Positions 18,720 to 27,752 are shown, numbered from the stretch's first letter. The stretch: DNA of 64,000 nt from Rickettsiella endosymbiont of Aleochara curtula (GCF_964030935.1 NZ_OZ034990.1:124001-188000); one strand, 5' to 3'. The notes: generated by a model from the sequence alone, not told the origin. Translations and numbers: made by a program.

Positions 18720-19520
18720 TTATTGCTCTCCAGGTCCTAAAGGCGGCGGTTTTTGTCCCCGTATTAATATGCTGGGGTTTTGTCTTAAATTGTCTGAGAG
18801 TTCTAGTAAATTATCCGTCATAATGCTTAAATTATTTAAAACTTGATTGGTAGAAGGCAGCGTTTGTTGCGTTAAGGTATTCATTAAGGACGGAAATGCG
18901 CGTGTTGAACGTGCAGTATTAATTAAAATAGCATCGAGACGTTTACTTTGCGCGGCTAAATGATTACTCGTTATAGATAAATTATTTAGAATTTTTCTAA
19001 ATAAAATTGGATTTTCACCACCTAATACGCCATTAATATCGTGCGTAATCTGATTCATATTATTATTTAAATCCCGTAATGTCGTATCTAACCGTAGGAA
19101 CAAAGAAGGCGCACTTTTAATAATAGGATATTGTTCACCAGGAAGTAGAGGAATAGGATTTAGATTAGAATCACTGCCTTGCAATGCCAGGTAGGTGATA
19201 CCGGTTAAACCTTGACTATTTAATGTGGCTGTTGTGCCTTCGGTAATGGGTGTATGTTCTTCTATTTGTAACATCAAGCGCACTTGTTCAGGATTCTGGT
19301 CGTTTAAAGAAATTTTCTTGACGGTACCCACATTAACACCATTATATTTAACCGAAGAGTTAACACCTAAGCCTGCTACGGATTCATGCATGATGACCAG
19401 AAAAGTTTTATAATGCTTAGTGGATAGCCCTGCCGATAACCAAGTAATAAAAATAATGAGGGCGACGGTCAAAATAAGAACAAAAGCACCGACTAAGGTA
19501 TAATTGACTTTAGATTCCAT
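18720..19520 (-). CDS. MCE (MlaD-type) substrate-binding protein of lipid ABC transporter
   Basis: Membrane-anchored periplasmic MCE protein expected to form a hexameric ring that passes lipids. I choose ATG 19520 (MESKVNYTLVGAFV) because GAGGGGAA lies just before it; the frame also has an ATG four codons upstream. One N-terminal membrane helix (8-30) is followed by one MCE domain (about 38-120; VKYNGVNVGTVKKI and LTGITYLALQG), then a long helical region to 266. It overlaps the ATPase gene by 11 bases, so translation is probably coupled. Confidence 0.92.
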   Translation of the reverse strand: MESKVNYTLVGAFVLILTVALIIFITWLSAGLSTKHYKTFLVIMHESVAGLGVNSSVKYNGVNVGTVKKISLNDQNPEQVRLMLQIEEHTPITEGTTATLNSQGLTGITYLALQGSDSNLNPIPLLPGEQYPIIKSAPSLFLRLDTTLRDLNNNMNQITHDINGVLGGENPILFRKILNNLSITSNHLAAQSKRLDAILINTARSTRAFPSLMNTLTQQTLPSTNQVLNNLSIMTDNLLELSDNLRQNPSILIRGQKPPPLGPGEQ

Positions 19521-20298
19521 GATTCCCCTCATAAAGATGTTGTGTCATGCGTCCGCGTGGGCCTTGAAAATAAGCTACTATCGCAGCTTGCTTGGATTGC
19601 GTCAGACGTACCATGGGTGCAAATTCTAAAACGCGTCCTGCACTTAAAAAAGCAACTTTATCAGTAATTTGCCATAAGGTGTCCAAATCATGCGTGACCA
19701 TGACGATGGTTAATCCTAAAATACTGCGTAAATTTAATACAAGTGCATCAAATTCTTCAGCGCCTTGTGGATCGAGACCGGCAGTGGGTTCATCGAGTAA
19801 CAGTAATTCGGGATCCATGACCAGAGCACGCGCTAACGCGGCGCGCTTTAGCATGCCACCGCTGAGTTCAGATGGATATTTTGTGGCCGAGTCCATCGGT
19901 AAACCTACGGCTAATAATTTAATTAAAGCTAGTTCTTGGATCGTTGTTTTGTCCAATTTTGTATGTTCTTGTAGCGGGAATGAAATATTTTCAATCACAT
20001 TAAGCGAAGTAAAGAGTGCCGACTGTTGAAATAATACGCCCCAGCGACACTGTAACTTAAGTAACTCCGCTGAAGAAATCTTGCTTAAATTTTTACCGAA
20101 TACTTCGATAACACCAGAAGTAGGCGTCAGTAAAGCTAAAATCTCACGCAGCAAGGTTGATTTTCCTGAGCCACTGCCTCCGACTATGCCAATAATTTCT
20201 CCACGCTGCACTTGTAAATTAATACCGCGATGGATCGGTTGACCAGCGAGAGTAAGTTTAACATTTTCGACTTTTATAATCGGGTCAGATGCTTGCAT
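19510..20298 (-). CDS. lipid ABC transporter ATP-binding protein (MlaF-type)
   Basis: Cytoplasmic ATPase of an MCE lipid importer/exporter. It has 262 residues. Walker A GGSGSGKSTLL is near 37-47, the signature LSGGMLKRAALARAL near 144, Walker B LLLLDEPTAGLDPQG near 165, and the switch His in VMVTHDLDTL. The C-terminal extension is typical of MlaF-like subunits. The order permease, ATPase, MCE, lipoprotein resembles paralogous Mla/Pqi-type operons rather than the full mlaFEDCB set, as no MlaC or separate MlaB is present. Confidence 0.93.
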   Translation of the reverse strand: MQASDPIIKVENVKLTLAGQPIHRGINLQVQRGEIIGIVGGSGSGKSTLLREILALLTPTSGVIEVFGKNLSKISSAELLKLQCRWGVLFQQSALFTSLNVIENISFPLQEHTKLDKTTIQELALIKLLAVGLPMDSATKYPSELSGGMLKRAALARALVMDPELLLLDEPTAGLDPQGAEEFDALVLNLRSILGLTIVMVTHDLDTLWQITDKVAFLSAGRVLEFAPMVRLTQSKQAAIVAYFQGPRGRMTQHLYEGNHGI

Positions 20299-20345
20299 AA
20301 TCTCAGTATAGCGCTTTATTTGATGACAGCAGTGAATTATGGCGA

Positions 20346-21473
20346 TTAGATATTTAACTGGCTAAATAAAATCGAAAACAATGCGTCGGCGACAATAATA
20401 AAAAAAATGCCTTGTACCACACTGCGTGTGGTTTGTCTGCCGACACTATCGGCACTACCACTGACACGTAAACCTTGAAAGCAAGCGGTGTTGGCGATAA
20501 TCAATGCGAATACAGGTGCTTTTCCAATACCGATGATGAGCGAGGAGGGTGAAACGACTTTAGGAAAACGTTGTAAGAAATCGGTGTAACTAATATTTAA
20601 CATATTATGTGTCATGGCCATGCCGCCCAGTAGGCCAAAAATATCTGCCCAAACCGTGAGTAACGGTAATGCAATTAACAGCCCCCAAATACGTGGCAAA
20701 ATTAATAATTGACTCGGCAAAACACCCATGGTGTTTAAGGCATCGACTTCTTCTTTGATTTTCATCATACCTAATTGTGCAGTAAACGCCGATCCGCTGC
20801 GGCCCGCTATCATAATCGCCGTTAACAGCGGCGCAAACTCACGTAATATCACAAGGCCCAATAAATCAATAATAAACAGCGTTGCACCAAAATTTCTTAA
20901 TTGAAAACCCATTTGATAGGTTATGACAATACCGATCATAAAAGATAATAAGGCAATAATACCTAAGGCGTCTAAACCGGTATTTTCAATGATGCTTAGA
21001 ATGGCACGACCACGCAATTGACTGGGATGCCACACCGTTTGCCATGCGGTAATAAAGGTTTTACCGATAAAACGTAAAAATGATTTAAGCTCATGCCATT
21101 GTTCGAAGACTTTTTTACCTAATAGGGCTAAGCCGGTATAACGTTTGGCATGAGGTAATGGTTTTAATTGTTGCGCCGCCTTTTCTATCATGGCAAACAG
21201 TGCGAGATGTTTTTTACTTAAACCCACGAATTGCACGTCGCTTTTTTTAGCGAGCTGCTTTTTCCATTGGTAAAGTTGCCAAGCACCACTACTATCCATG
21301 CGTGTGATAGCTTCAGCATTTAAAATGACTGGCGAGCTTAGATTGCGATTGAGCTTTTTAAAGGCTTGATCTAAAGTTTTTTTATGAATGCCATTTAAGG
21401 TCCAGGAACCGAAACAATCAATTTGATTTTCTTGCTGGGTTGAAAGCGTAATAGAAGCATTAACTGTTGACAT
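20346..21473 (-). CDS. MlaE-type lipid ABC permease with N-terminal STAS domain
   Basis: Inner-membrane permease of the MCE lipid transporter. It has 375 residues. About 1-100 form a STAS-like domain (ITRMDSSGAWQLYQWKK), equivalent to a fused MlaB. The remainder is the MlaE domain with five or so helices, including REFAPLLTAIMIAGRSGSAF and the cytosolic-coupling EVDALNTMG. This fusion explains why the operon lacks a separate STAS gene. First gene of the operon; a repeat lies directly upstream. Confidence 0.93.
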   Translation of the reverse strand: MSTVNASITLSTQQENQIDCFGSWTLNGIHKKTLDQAFKKLNRNLSSPVILNAEAITRMDSSGAWQLYQWKKQLAKKSDVQFVGLSKKHLALFAMIEKAAQQLKPLPHAKRYTGLALLGKKVFEQWHELKSFLRFIGKTFITAWQTVWHPSQLRGRAILSIIENTGLDALGIIALLSFMIGIVITYQMGFQLRNFGATLFIIDLLGLVILREFAPLLTAIMIAGRSGSAFTAQLGMMKIKEEVDALNTMGVLPSQLLILPRIWGLLIALPLLTVWADIFGLLGGMAMTHNMLNISYTDFLQRFPKVVSPSSLIIGIGKAPVFALIIANTACFQGLRVSGSADSVGRQTTRSVVQGIFFIIVADALFSILFSQLNI

Positions 21474-21497
21474 GATGCATAACCTAAAGTAGTACCC

Positions 21498-21651
21498 TCA
21501 TGGCGAGCGAATGGAATGAGCGTGGCCATCCATGGATTGCCGCGCGCTAGGCGCTGGCAATGACGTTAAATATTCTTCGATGCTCGCAATGACGATTAGT
21601 ATTATACGCGCTCGTAATGACGATAATATTTTATGCGTTCGCAATGACGAA
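21498..21651. repeat. composite palindromic repeat plus tandem tail units, copy 8
   Basis: One full composite unit, then three tail units of about 28-30 bases (CGATGCTCGCAATGACGATT, CGCGCTCGTAATGACGATAA, TGCGTTCGCAATGACGA), which look like a small tandem array grown from one end. Confidence 0.88.
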
Positions 21652-21716
21652 AAGCCTTAATCCAAGAAAGCTTAAATCATTTTTTTGCTAAGTTCTATTG
21701 CGAAATTTCTCAGCAT

Positions 21717-21746
21717 AAAAAAATATCCCTTCACTAGGAAGGGATA
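21717..21746 (-). terminator. rho-independent terminator
   Basis: Perfect 9-base stem TATCCCTTC / GAAGGGATA with loop ACTAG. Read on the minus strand it is followed by seven T residues. It lies 22 bases beyond the stop of the secreted-protein gene. Confidence 0.93.
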
Positions 21747-21768
21747 CCTGAATTTGCCCGATCTTTTA

Positions 21769-22092
21769 TTAGAAAGGTTGTGAAGTATGCCAATAAATAG
21801 TTGGGCCTCGGTTTGGAATTAATTTATTGGTAGCGAGATAATGATATTCGCTGCAAACATAACGATATTGACATGATGCAATATTTGTACAAGCACGTGG
21901 TGTGACGTTAAGTCTGGACAATAACTGACGTATGGTTGCCGAGTCATAATACGATCCAGAAACAAAACCCGCCTTTTTTACTAAGTGAGCATCAAACGCA
22001 CAAGCACTTTGGCCTGGGTGGGCTGTTGCCACATTGATACCACCTAATAAACCCATGCAAATAGCTGAAGCCATTAGTAATAATTTTTTCAT
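21769..22092 (-). CDS. secreted Cys-containing small protein
   Basis: Unrecognised 107-residue protein. It has a classic signal peptide (MKKLLLMASAICMGLLGG) with likely cleavage after ATA near residue 24. The mature chain of about 83 residues contains four Cys (SACAF, RACTN, and two in SCQYRYVCS), allowing two disulfides, plus many Tyr. A good ribosome site (AGGGGATAG, minus strand) and a strong terminator show an expressed single-gene unit. It probably acts in the periplasm or outside the cell. Function unknown. Confidence 0.78.
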   Translation of the reverse strand: MKKLLLMASAICMGLLGGINVATAHPGQSACAFDAHLVKKAGFVSGSYYDSATIRQLLSRLNVTPRACTNIASCQYRYVCSEYHYLATNKLIPNRGPTIYWHTSQPF

Positions 22093-22257
22093 ACTATCCC
22101 CTTAGGTTACTATAGTGTAAAACCTTATAGCGCCCGCTATAGCGGTCTACTCATTTTTAGAATAGCTTATGAATCATTAAGATTCAATTTTGCTGCCTTA
22201 TATAGCCTCCTATTCAGCACTCGACTTCGTGGTGCGCTTTAGGTATAAAGTGGTCAT

Positions 22258-23340
22258 ATGAAGACCTCTTTATTCAATAGATTGACCTTAATCGTCGAAC
22301 GTTACGAAGAATTAACCGCTTTATTGGGTGATATGGACGTGATTAAGGATCAAAATCATTTCCGTGATTTATCTAAGGAGTATGTTCAGTTAGGCCCTGT
22401 CGTACAATGTTTTCAGCAATATCGGACTAACTTAACTATCCTAAATCAAGCCGAACAGTGTTTACATGATGCCGATTCGGCGGTGCGTGAACTCGCTGCA
22501 GAAGAAATTAAATTTGCACAACAGAAACAAGTCGATTTAGAAAAAGAATTAGAACGCTTATTGTTACCGCAAGATCCTAATGATCAACGCAATGTGTTCT
22601 TAGAAATTCGTGCGGCTGCCGGAGGCGATGAAGCAGCAATTTTTGCCGGTGATTTATTTCGGATGTATTCCCGTTATGCAGAGAATCAGAGTTGGACGGT
22701 GGAAATTATCCATATGAATCCTAGCGAGCAAGGTGGTTATAAAGAAATCATTGCGCGTATAACTGGAGCTGCTGTTTATGCGCATTTGAAATTTGAATCC
22801 GGTGCACACCGCGTGCAACGCGTGCCTGAAACCGAAGCGCAAGGCAGAGTTCATACGTCAACTTGTACGGTGGCGATATTACCCGAGATCGATGTCGTGG
22901 ATGATGTCAAAATCAATCCAGCCGATTTAAAAGTAGATACATTTCGTGCCTCAGGTGCTGGAGGACAGCACGTACAAAAAACCGATTCCGCCATCCGCAT
23001 TACGCATTTACCCTCCGGTTTGGTGGTGGAATGTCAAGATGAACGCTCGCAACATAAAAACCGAGCCCGCGCGATGTCTTTGTTACAATCCAAATTATTA
23101 GCGGCACAGAAAGCCAAGCAACAACGCGAGGAAGCAGAAACACGTCGAGATTTAGTCGGCAGTGGCGATCGTTCAGAGCGTATCCGCACCTATAATTTTC
23201 CTCAAGGTCGTTTAACTGATCACCGGATAAATCTAACCTTGTATCAATTATCTGATATTATGGAAGGTCATTTAGAACCGGTTATTCAATCCTTGACGCG
23301 TGAATATCAAGCCGATGAATTAGCCGCCTTGGGCGAATAG
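22258..23340 (+). CDS. prfA: peptide chain release factor 1
   Basis: Recognises UAA and UAG in the ribosomal A site and triggers peptide release. It has 360 residues like E. coli. The codon-recognition tripeptide is PET (within [15 protein letters not shown]. coli has PAT), and the catalytic GGQ is at 235-237 in [13 protein letters not shown]. The C-terminal [13 protein letters not shown] is typical. The ATG at 22258 lacks a strong Shine-Dalgarno. prmC, which methylates the GGQ glutamine, lies 0.7 kb downstream with a small membrane-protein gene between. Confidence 0.96.
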   Translation: MKTSLFNRLTLIVERYEELTALLGDMDVIKDQNHFRDLSKEYVQLGPVVQCFQQYRTNLTILNQAEQCLHDADSAVRELAAEEIKFAQQKQVDLEKELERLLLPQDPNDQRNVFLEIRAAAGGDEAAIFAGDLFRMYSRYAENQSWTVEIIHMNPSEQGGYKEIIARITGAAVYAHLKFESGAHRVQRVPETEAQGRVHTSTCTVAILPEIDVVDDVKINPADLKVDTFRASGAGGQHVQKTDSAIRITHLPSGLVVECQDERSQHKNRARAMSLLQSKLLAAQKAKQQREEAETRRDLVGSGDRSERIRTYNFPQGRLTDHRINLTLYQLSDIMEGHLEPVIQSLTREYQADELAALGE

Positions 23341-23373
23341 TTTCATAAGTAATGGAAAAGAGCAAAAGAATCA

Positions 23374-23475
23374 CCGTCATGCCGAGCGAATGTAATGAGT
23401 ATGGCCATCCATGGATTGCCGCGCGCTACGCGCTCGCAATGACGATCAATATTCTTCGGTGCTTGCAATGACGAG
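23374..23475. repeat. composite palindromic repeat, copy 9
   Basis: GTCATGCCGAGCGAATG...ATGGCCATCCATGGATTGCCGCGCGC...GCTCGCAATGACG plus one tail unit, between prfA and the small membrane-protein gene. Confidence 0.9.
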
Positions 23476-23538
23476 TAAGGGAATCTCTTTTTTTGAAAAT
23501 AATGATTTATCACACTATCCATAATGGAGGAATGTTAA

Positions 23539-23868
23539 ATGCTTCGATCACTCGCTATCGCATTGTTTATTCTGTTATTGCTGATTATTGGCGGTCACAT
23601 TACACTGGCTTTATTTACCGGAGCCGTGGTGATTGGTTTTAGTGTTTGGGGGTTTTTGGTCGCTTCAGTGTTCTTTTTTTCGTTGAGTATTTTACTGTTG
23701 TTTATTTTAACCTGGGCTGGCGCATTAATAATCGGCGCCATTGCGGCTATTTGGACTATCGTCGCGATTATTTTATTTCCCGTGTTATTACCGGTGTTAT
23801 TACCCTTATTAATTATCCTATTTTTTGTCTCTTATATACGACGTAAGCAAATTCCTAAAGAGTTTTAA
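23539..23868 (+). CDS. small hydrophobic membrane protein
   Basis: Unrecognised 109-residue protein made almost entirely of hydrophobic residues, with three to four membrane helices and a basic C-terminus (SYIRRKQIPKEF) expected in the cytosol. The ATG at 23539 has a strong ATGGAGGAATGTTAA leader. Its position between prfA and prmC interrupts a pair that is often adjacent. No conserved polar residues suggest catalysis. Confidence 0.7.
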   Translation: MLRSLAIALFILLLLIIGGHITLALFTGAVVIGFSVWGFLVASVFFFSLSILLLFILTWAGALIIGAIAAIWTIVAIILFPVLLPVLLPLLIILFFVSYIRRKQIPKEF

Positions 23869-23880
23869 GCGATGCTCTTC

Positions 23881-24031
23881 GCAATGAAATTTTTGGCTAT
23901 GTTGCCGCTCAATTCGCAATCCTCATGTATATGAATACACTCCGGTTGCTTCATTTCTGCGGCGGCTTGCCAAAAACTCCATTGCTATGAGCATAATCTT
24001 CGCACTGGAATTTTTGTCTGTGTTGTCCCTC
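23881..24031. repeat. second type of palindromic element
   Basis: Inverted arms GCAATGAAATTTTTGGC (23881-23897) and GCCAAAAACTCCATTGC (23969-23985), with inner GCCGC/GCGGC pairs, form a hairpin of about 105 bases. A third, diverged direct copy of the left arm is at 23997-24031 (about 28 of 35 bases match 23876-23910). It ends next to the prmC start and is unlike the common composite repeat. Confidence 0.65.
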
Positions 24032-24033
24032 TT

Positions 24034-24876
24034 ATGCTGTTAATTTCCTGCTGGCGTAGCGCGATAAAAGAGTTAGAGCTGAGCAGTCCTAGCGCTTATT
24101 TAGATACCGAATTGTTATTTGGCCATGTTTTAGGACTTACGCGGGCACAATTGCATAGTCAACATCCGGATAGGTTACTGACAACCCGCCAGCAAAAAAA
24201 CATACAACAACTGATTACACGTCGACTAGCAGGAGAACCCGTTGCTTATTTGCTAGGTCGACAAGAATTTTGGTCATTGTCTTTTGAAGTGACACCCGAA
24301 GTACTTATTCCCAGGCCAGAAACGGAATTATTAGTGCAAAAAGTGCTTGATACCTTTGGCATTGAACCACGTAAAATAGCGGATTTGGGAACAGGCTCGG
24401 CGGCAATTGTTGTCGCATTAGCATTGAGTAGACCCGCATGGCAATTCGTTGCAAGTGACTGTTCCCCTGGTGCTTTACAGGTTGCCGAGCGCAACATCCG
24501 CCGTTATCACATCCAAAGCATAGAACTACGTCAAGGTGATTGGTGCCAGGCATTATTAGTTGATGAAAAATTTGATGTTATTCTTAGTAATCCACCTTAT
24601 CTTGCATTAGATGATCCACACTTGCAGACGGAATGTGCTTTGGCTTACGAACCGAAAAATGCTTTAATTTCAGGGGAAAAAGGATTAAATGATTTAGAAA
24701 TTATTATTCAACAAGCACGTGCGTATCTTCGGAAGGGCGGTATTTTATTTTTAGAGCATGGGTATCAGCAGGCAGTTTTTGTTGAGGAATTTTTTTTAAA
24801 ATATGGCTATCAGCAGATAAAAAGTTACAAAGATTTGGCCGGTCATCAACGAGTTAGTAGTGGAAAATGGAATTAA
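24034..24876 (+). CDS. prmC: release factor glutamine methyltransferase
   Basis: Methylates the Gln of the GGQ motif in release factors. It has 280 residues: an N-terminal helical domain (about 1-75), then RQEFWSLSFEV and PRPETELLV, SAM motif IADLGTGSAAIVVALAL, and catalytic NPPY at 186-189 (ILSNPPYLAL). The ATG at 24034 is used; upstream is the hairpin element, so the Shine-Dalgarno (if any, CCCTCTT region) is weak. Functional partner of prfA. Confidence 0.94.
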   Translation: MLLISCWRSAIKELELSSPSAYLDTELLFGHVLGLTRAQLHSQHPDRLLTTRQQKNIQQLITRRLAGEPVAYLLGRQEFWSLSFEVTPEVLIPRPETELLVQKVLDTFGIEPRKIADLGTGSAAIVVALALSRPAWQFVASDCSPGALQVAERNIRRYHIQSIELRQGDWCQALLVDEKFDVILSNPPYLALDDPHLQTECALAYEPKNALISGEKGLNDLEIIIQQARAYLRKGGILFLEHGYQQAVFVEEFFLKYGYQQIKSYKDLAGHQRVSSGKWN

Positions 24877-25032
24877 TTGAAAATATGATCTATAAATCAT
24901 TAATAAAAAGAAGAGACATGGTAGGTGCTTTGAAATGATTGCCATGTCGAATTATTTTTGGTATAGATGTGTTTGGTTTATGTGTGTGTGCCAATTCCGG
25001 CAAATGTTAAATTCTCAAGAGGAGAACTTTTT

Positions 25033-26016
25033 ATGCCAGTAAAAAGAAAACCTGCGGCTGCAAAGCGACGTAAAAAACGCACTACAGCTGCAAAGTCCAC
25101 ACCTACACGTAAAAAAGCTACAAAACGAAGAAAGAAGAGAGCTACTACGGGTGTGAAAACTACGCGTCGTCGTAAAAGAGTAGGCGCTGCTAAAAAAGCT
25201 ACAAGAAAACCACGTCGCAGAAAAGCGGCAACACGTAAGAAAACAGCGACTCGTCGTAAGCCTGCTACACGCAGAAAGACTAAAAAAAAAGCAGTTAGTC
25301 GGGTAAAAAAAAAGCCTAGTAAAAGCAAAACCTCAAAGAAAACGTCGACGTCCTCCCGTGTTACCAGAAGTAGAAAGCCTATAGCTAAAAAAAAATCAAC
25401 AAAAGTAGCGAAGGCTAAAGTTATCCGAGCTCCTTCTAAAAAAAAACAACAGCAAGCAAAGTCTGATTCCCAGGCGCTACCTGCGGTAAAACAACAACCA
25501 TCAATAGAAACTAAAATGGCAGAACATAAAAAACCTAAGAAAGAATCGAAAAAACAACGTTCTTTACCAGAAACAAGGCTAGAATTGACTTCTATTAATT
25601 CAGAAATCGATTTAAATATAGCGCCTTATAAGGAACGTCCTGGGGAAGACTATATGAGCTCGAGCCAGCAGGCGTATTTTCGCCGTTTATTATTACAGCG
25701 AAAACGCGTGTTGTTGGAGGATATGGGTCGAACGGTACATCATCTACAAGATGAAGGTACTTCTTTACCTGATATTAGCGATCGCGCGACTCAGGAAGAG
25801 GAATTCAATTTAGAACTACGTGCACGCGACCGTGAACGTAAACTCATTAAAAAAATTGAGGAAGCTTTACAGCAACTCGATGAAGGTCACTATGGCTTCT
25901 GTAATTCTTGTGGCGTGGAAATTGGTATTCGCCGCTTAGAAGCACGTCCTACCGCCAGTCTTTGTATCGATTGTAAAACTTTGGATGAGATTCGAGAAAA
26001 ACAAACCGGTGGTTGA
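25033..26016 (+). CDS. dksA: DksA with histone-H1-like N-terminal extension
   Basis: RNA-polymerase secondary-channel regulator fused to a DNA-binding-type tail. I choose ATG 25033, preceded by AAGAGGAGAACTTTTT; the frame is open further upstream but that part looks random. Residues 1-180 are Lys/Arg/Ala/Thr-rich with repeated KKA, RRK and TRRK elements, like histone H1 C-terminal domains and chlamydial Hc-type proteins. About 210-327 is DksA proper: two-helix coil, tip sequence DISDRATQEEEF retaining the functional Asp and Ala, and zinc finger CNSCG...CIDC. The DksA part is very close to the enterobacterial sequence. The tail may tether it to nucleoid DNA. Confidence 0.92.
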   Translation: MPVKRKPAAAKRRKKRTTAAKSTPTRKKATKRRKKRATTGVKTTRRRKRVGAAKKATRKPRRRKAATRKKTATRRKPATRRKTKKKAVSRVKKKPSKSKTSKKTSTSSRVTRSRKPIAKKKSTKVAKAKVIRAPSKKKQQQAKSDSQALPAVKQQPSIETKMAEHKKPKKESKKQRSLPETRLELTSINSEIDLNIAPYKERPGEDYMSSSQQAYFRRLLLQRKRVLLEDMGRTVHHLQDEGTSLPDISDRATQEEEFNLELRARDRERKLIKKIEEALQQLDEGHYGFCNSCGVEIGIRRLEARPTASLCIDCKTLDEIREKQTGG

Positions 26017-26111
26017 CAGACTAATCAAAAAATACGAATTATTTTATTTAAATAACGATGAATTGCGCAACTAAACCTAGAGAAAAATTTAAACCTTGCT
26101 GAATAAGTTAT

Positions 26112-26195
26112 TTGTCATTGCGAGCGCGCAGCGCGCGGCAATCTAGAAATCCCGCAACTGGATGGCCACGCTCACTTCGTGAGCTCGCCATGACG
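26112..26195. repeat. composite palindromic repeat, copy 10
   Basis: Inverted orientation: GTCATTGCGAGCGCGCAGCGCGCGGCAATC first, then GATGGCCACGCTCAC-TTC-GTGAGCTCGCCATGACG. Lies between dksA and pncB. Confidence 0.9.
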
Positions 26196-26252
26196 ATGGT
26201 TTTTCTATATGATTAACTCAATTTGCGAAACTTTCTCGCCGGTTTATTTTCA

Positions 26253-27740
26253 ATGCAAAACTCAATAACACAACTCTATAAATCGTCTTTAGTCTTATTA
26301 ACCGATTTTTACCAATTAACCATGGCCTATGGCTATTGGAAGGCGGGGATACACGAACGCGATGCGGTTTTTTATCATAGCTTTCGCCAAGCGCCGTTTA
26401 ATGGCAGGTATGCTATTTGTGCAGGTTTAGGCACATTAATTGATTATCTTTTGAATTTTCAATTTACACAAGACGATATCGATTATTTAGCTGGGTTAAC
26501 GGACACACAAGGCAAGCTATTATTTAGTGCCGATTTTTTGCAGTACTTACAACACATAAAATTTTGTTGTGATATCGATGCCGTTGAAGAAGGGACGGTG
26601 GTTTTTCCGCAAGAGCCTTTAATCCGTGTTAAAGGACCTTTATTACAATGTCAGTTATTAGAAAGTATTTTACTGAATATTGTTAATTTTCAGAGTCTCA
26701 TTGCCACCAGCGCCGCGCGACTGTTGCAAGCCACACGGGGTGAGCCAGTATTAGAATTTGGATTACGTCGCGCACAAGGTTTTGATGGTGCTTTAATGGC
26801 GAGCCGTGCGGCTTATATTGGAGGCTGTACCGCGACCTCTAATGTATTAGCCGGAAAACTATTAGGTATTCCGGTACGTGGAACACATGCGCATAGTTGG
26901 GTGTTAAGTTTTGCTAATGAATTAGAAGCTTTTCGCGCCTACGCAGAAACCTTTCCGGATCGCTGTATTTTTTTGGTGGATACTTATAACACACTCGACG
27001 GTGTAAAAAATGCGATTAAAATTGCAGAAGAATTAAAACCCAATGGCTTTAAATTAGCAGGTATCCGTTTAGATTCCGGTGACTTAGCTTATTTAAGTCA
27101 ACAGGCACGCAAACTTTTAGACTCGGCAGGTTACCAGGATGCGGTGATAGTCGGTAGTAATGATCTGAATCCCTCCGTGATCACTAGTTTGAAGGAGCAG
27201 GGCGCCAGTATTAACGTATGGGGAGTAGGCACACATTTAATTACCGCCTATGAGCAACCCGCTCTCGAGGGTGTCTACAAACTCAGTGCGATTAAGTCGG
27301 CAGCAGGAATTTGGGAAAACAAACTTAAGTTATCTGAACAAACCATTAAAATTTCTACTCCTGGGACTTTATCTGTGCGACGTTATTATGCTGATAAAGT
27401 GAATGGGTCGGCGATGGCGGATGCCATTTATGATGAAAGATTAGGTATTTCGGAAAAAAATATCACGATAATTGATCCGGTCGATCCGACCAAACGCCGT
27501 ACCATTCCGGCAACAACACCGCACCGTGATTTATTGACTGCAATTTTTAGACAAGGAGAATTAGTTTATAAAGTACCTTCATTAAAATCCATTCAAGAAA
27601 AAACTCATCAGGAATTACAGCAATTTCATGAAAGTATTCGCCGCTTATTAAATCCGCATGCTTATCCAGTAGGTTTAGAAGAGAACTTATATAATTTAAA
27701 ATTAGCGCTTATTTTAAAAGCTAAATCATCTGTACGGTAA
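26253..27740 (+). CDS. pncB: nicotinate phosphoribosyltransferase
   Basis: Joins nicotinate to PRPP to give nicotinate mononucleotide in NAD salvage. I use ATG 26253 (MQNSITQLYKSSL); a TTG ten codons upstream also opens the frame and neither has a clear ribosome site. It has about 495 residues. LLTDFYQLTMAYGYWKAG is near the start, LEFGLRRAQGFDGALMASRA in the middle, and GTHAHSWV with RLDSGDLAYLS forms the substrate pocket, as in the longer Bacillus-type branch. Together with pncA at 33137 it completes nicotinamide salvage. Confidence 0.94.
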   Translation: MQNSITQLYKSSLVLLTDFYQLTMAYGYWKAGIHERDAVFYHSFRQAPFNGRYAICAGLGTLIDYLLNFQFTQDDIDYLAGLTDTQGKLLFSADFLQYLQHIKFCCDIDAVEEGTVVFPQEPLIRVKGPLLQCQLLESILLNIVNFQSLIATSAARLLQATRGEPVLEFGLRRAQGFDGALMASRAAYIGGCTATSNVLAGKLLGIPVRGTHAHSWVLSFANELEAFRAYAETFPDRCIFLVDTYNTLDGVKNAIKIAEELKPNGFKLAGIRLDSGDLAYLSQQARKLLDSAGYQDAVIVGSNDLNPSVITSLKEQGASINVWGVGTHLITAYEQPALEGVYKLSAIKSAAGIWENKLKLSEQTIKISTPGTLSVRRYYADKVNGSAMADAIYDERLGISEKNITIIDPVDPTKRRTIPATTPHRDLLTAIFRQGELVYKVPSLKSIQEKTHQELQQFHESIRRLLNPHAYPVGLEENLYNLKLALILKAKSSVR

Positions 27741-27752
27741 AATTCATGTGTC

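Noticed and set aside
18071-21473. Canonical mlaFEDCB operon
   Set aside because: No MlaC, the STAS domain is fused to the permease, and a PqiC-like lipoprotein is present; so a paralogous MCE system.
24978-25328. 116-codon minus-strand frame opposite dksA
   Set aside because: Hydrophobic antisense shadow of the Lys/Arg-rich tail; a common artefact.
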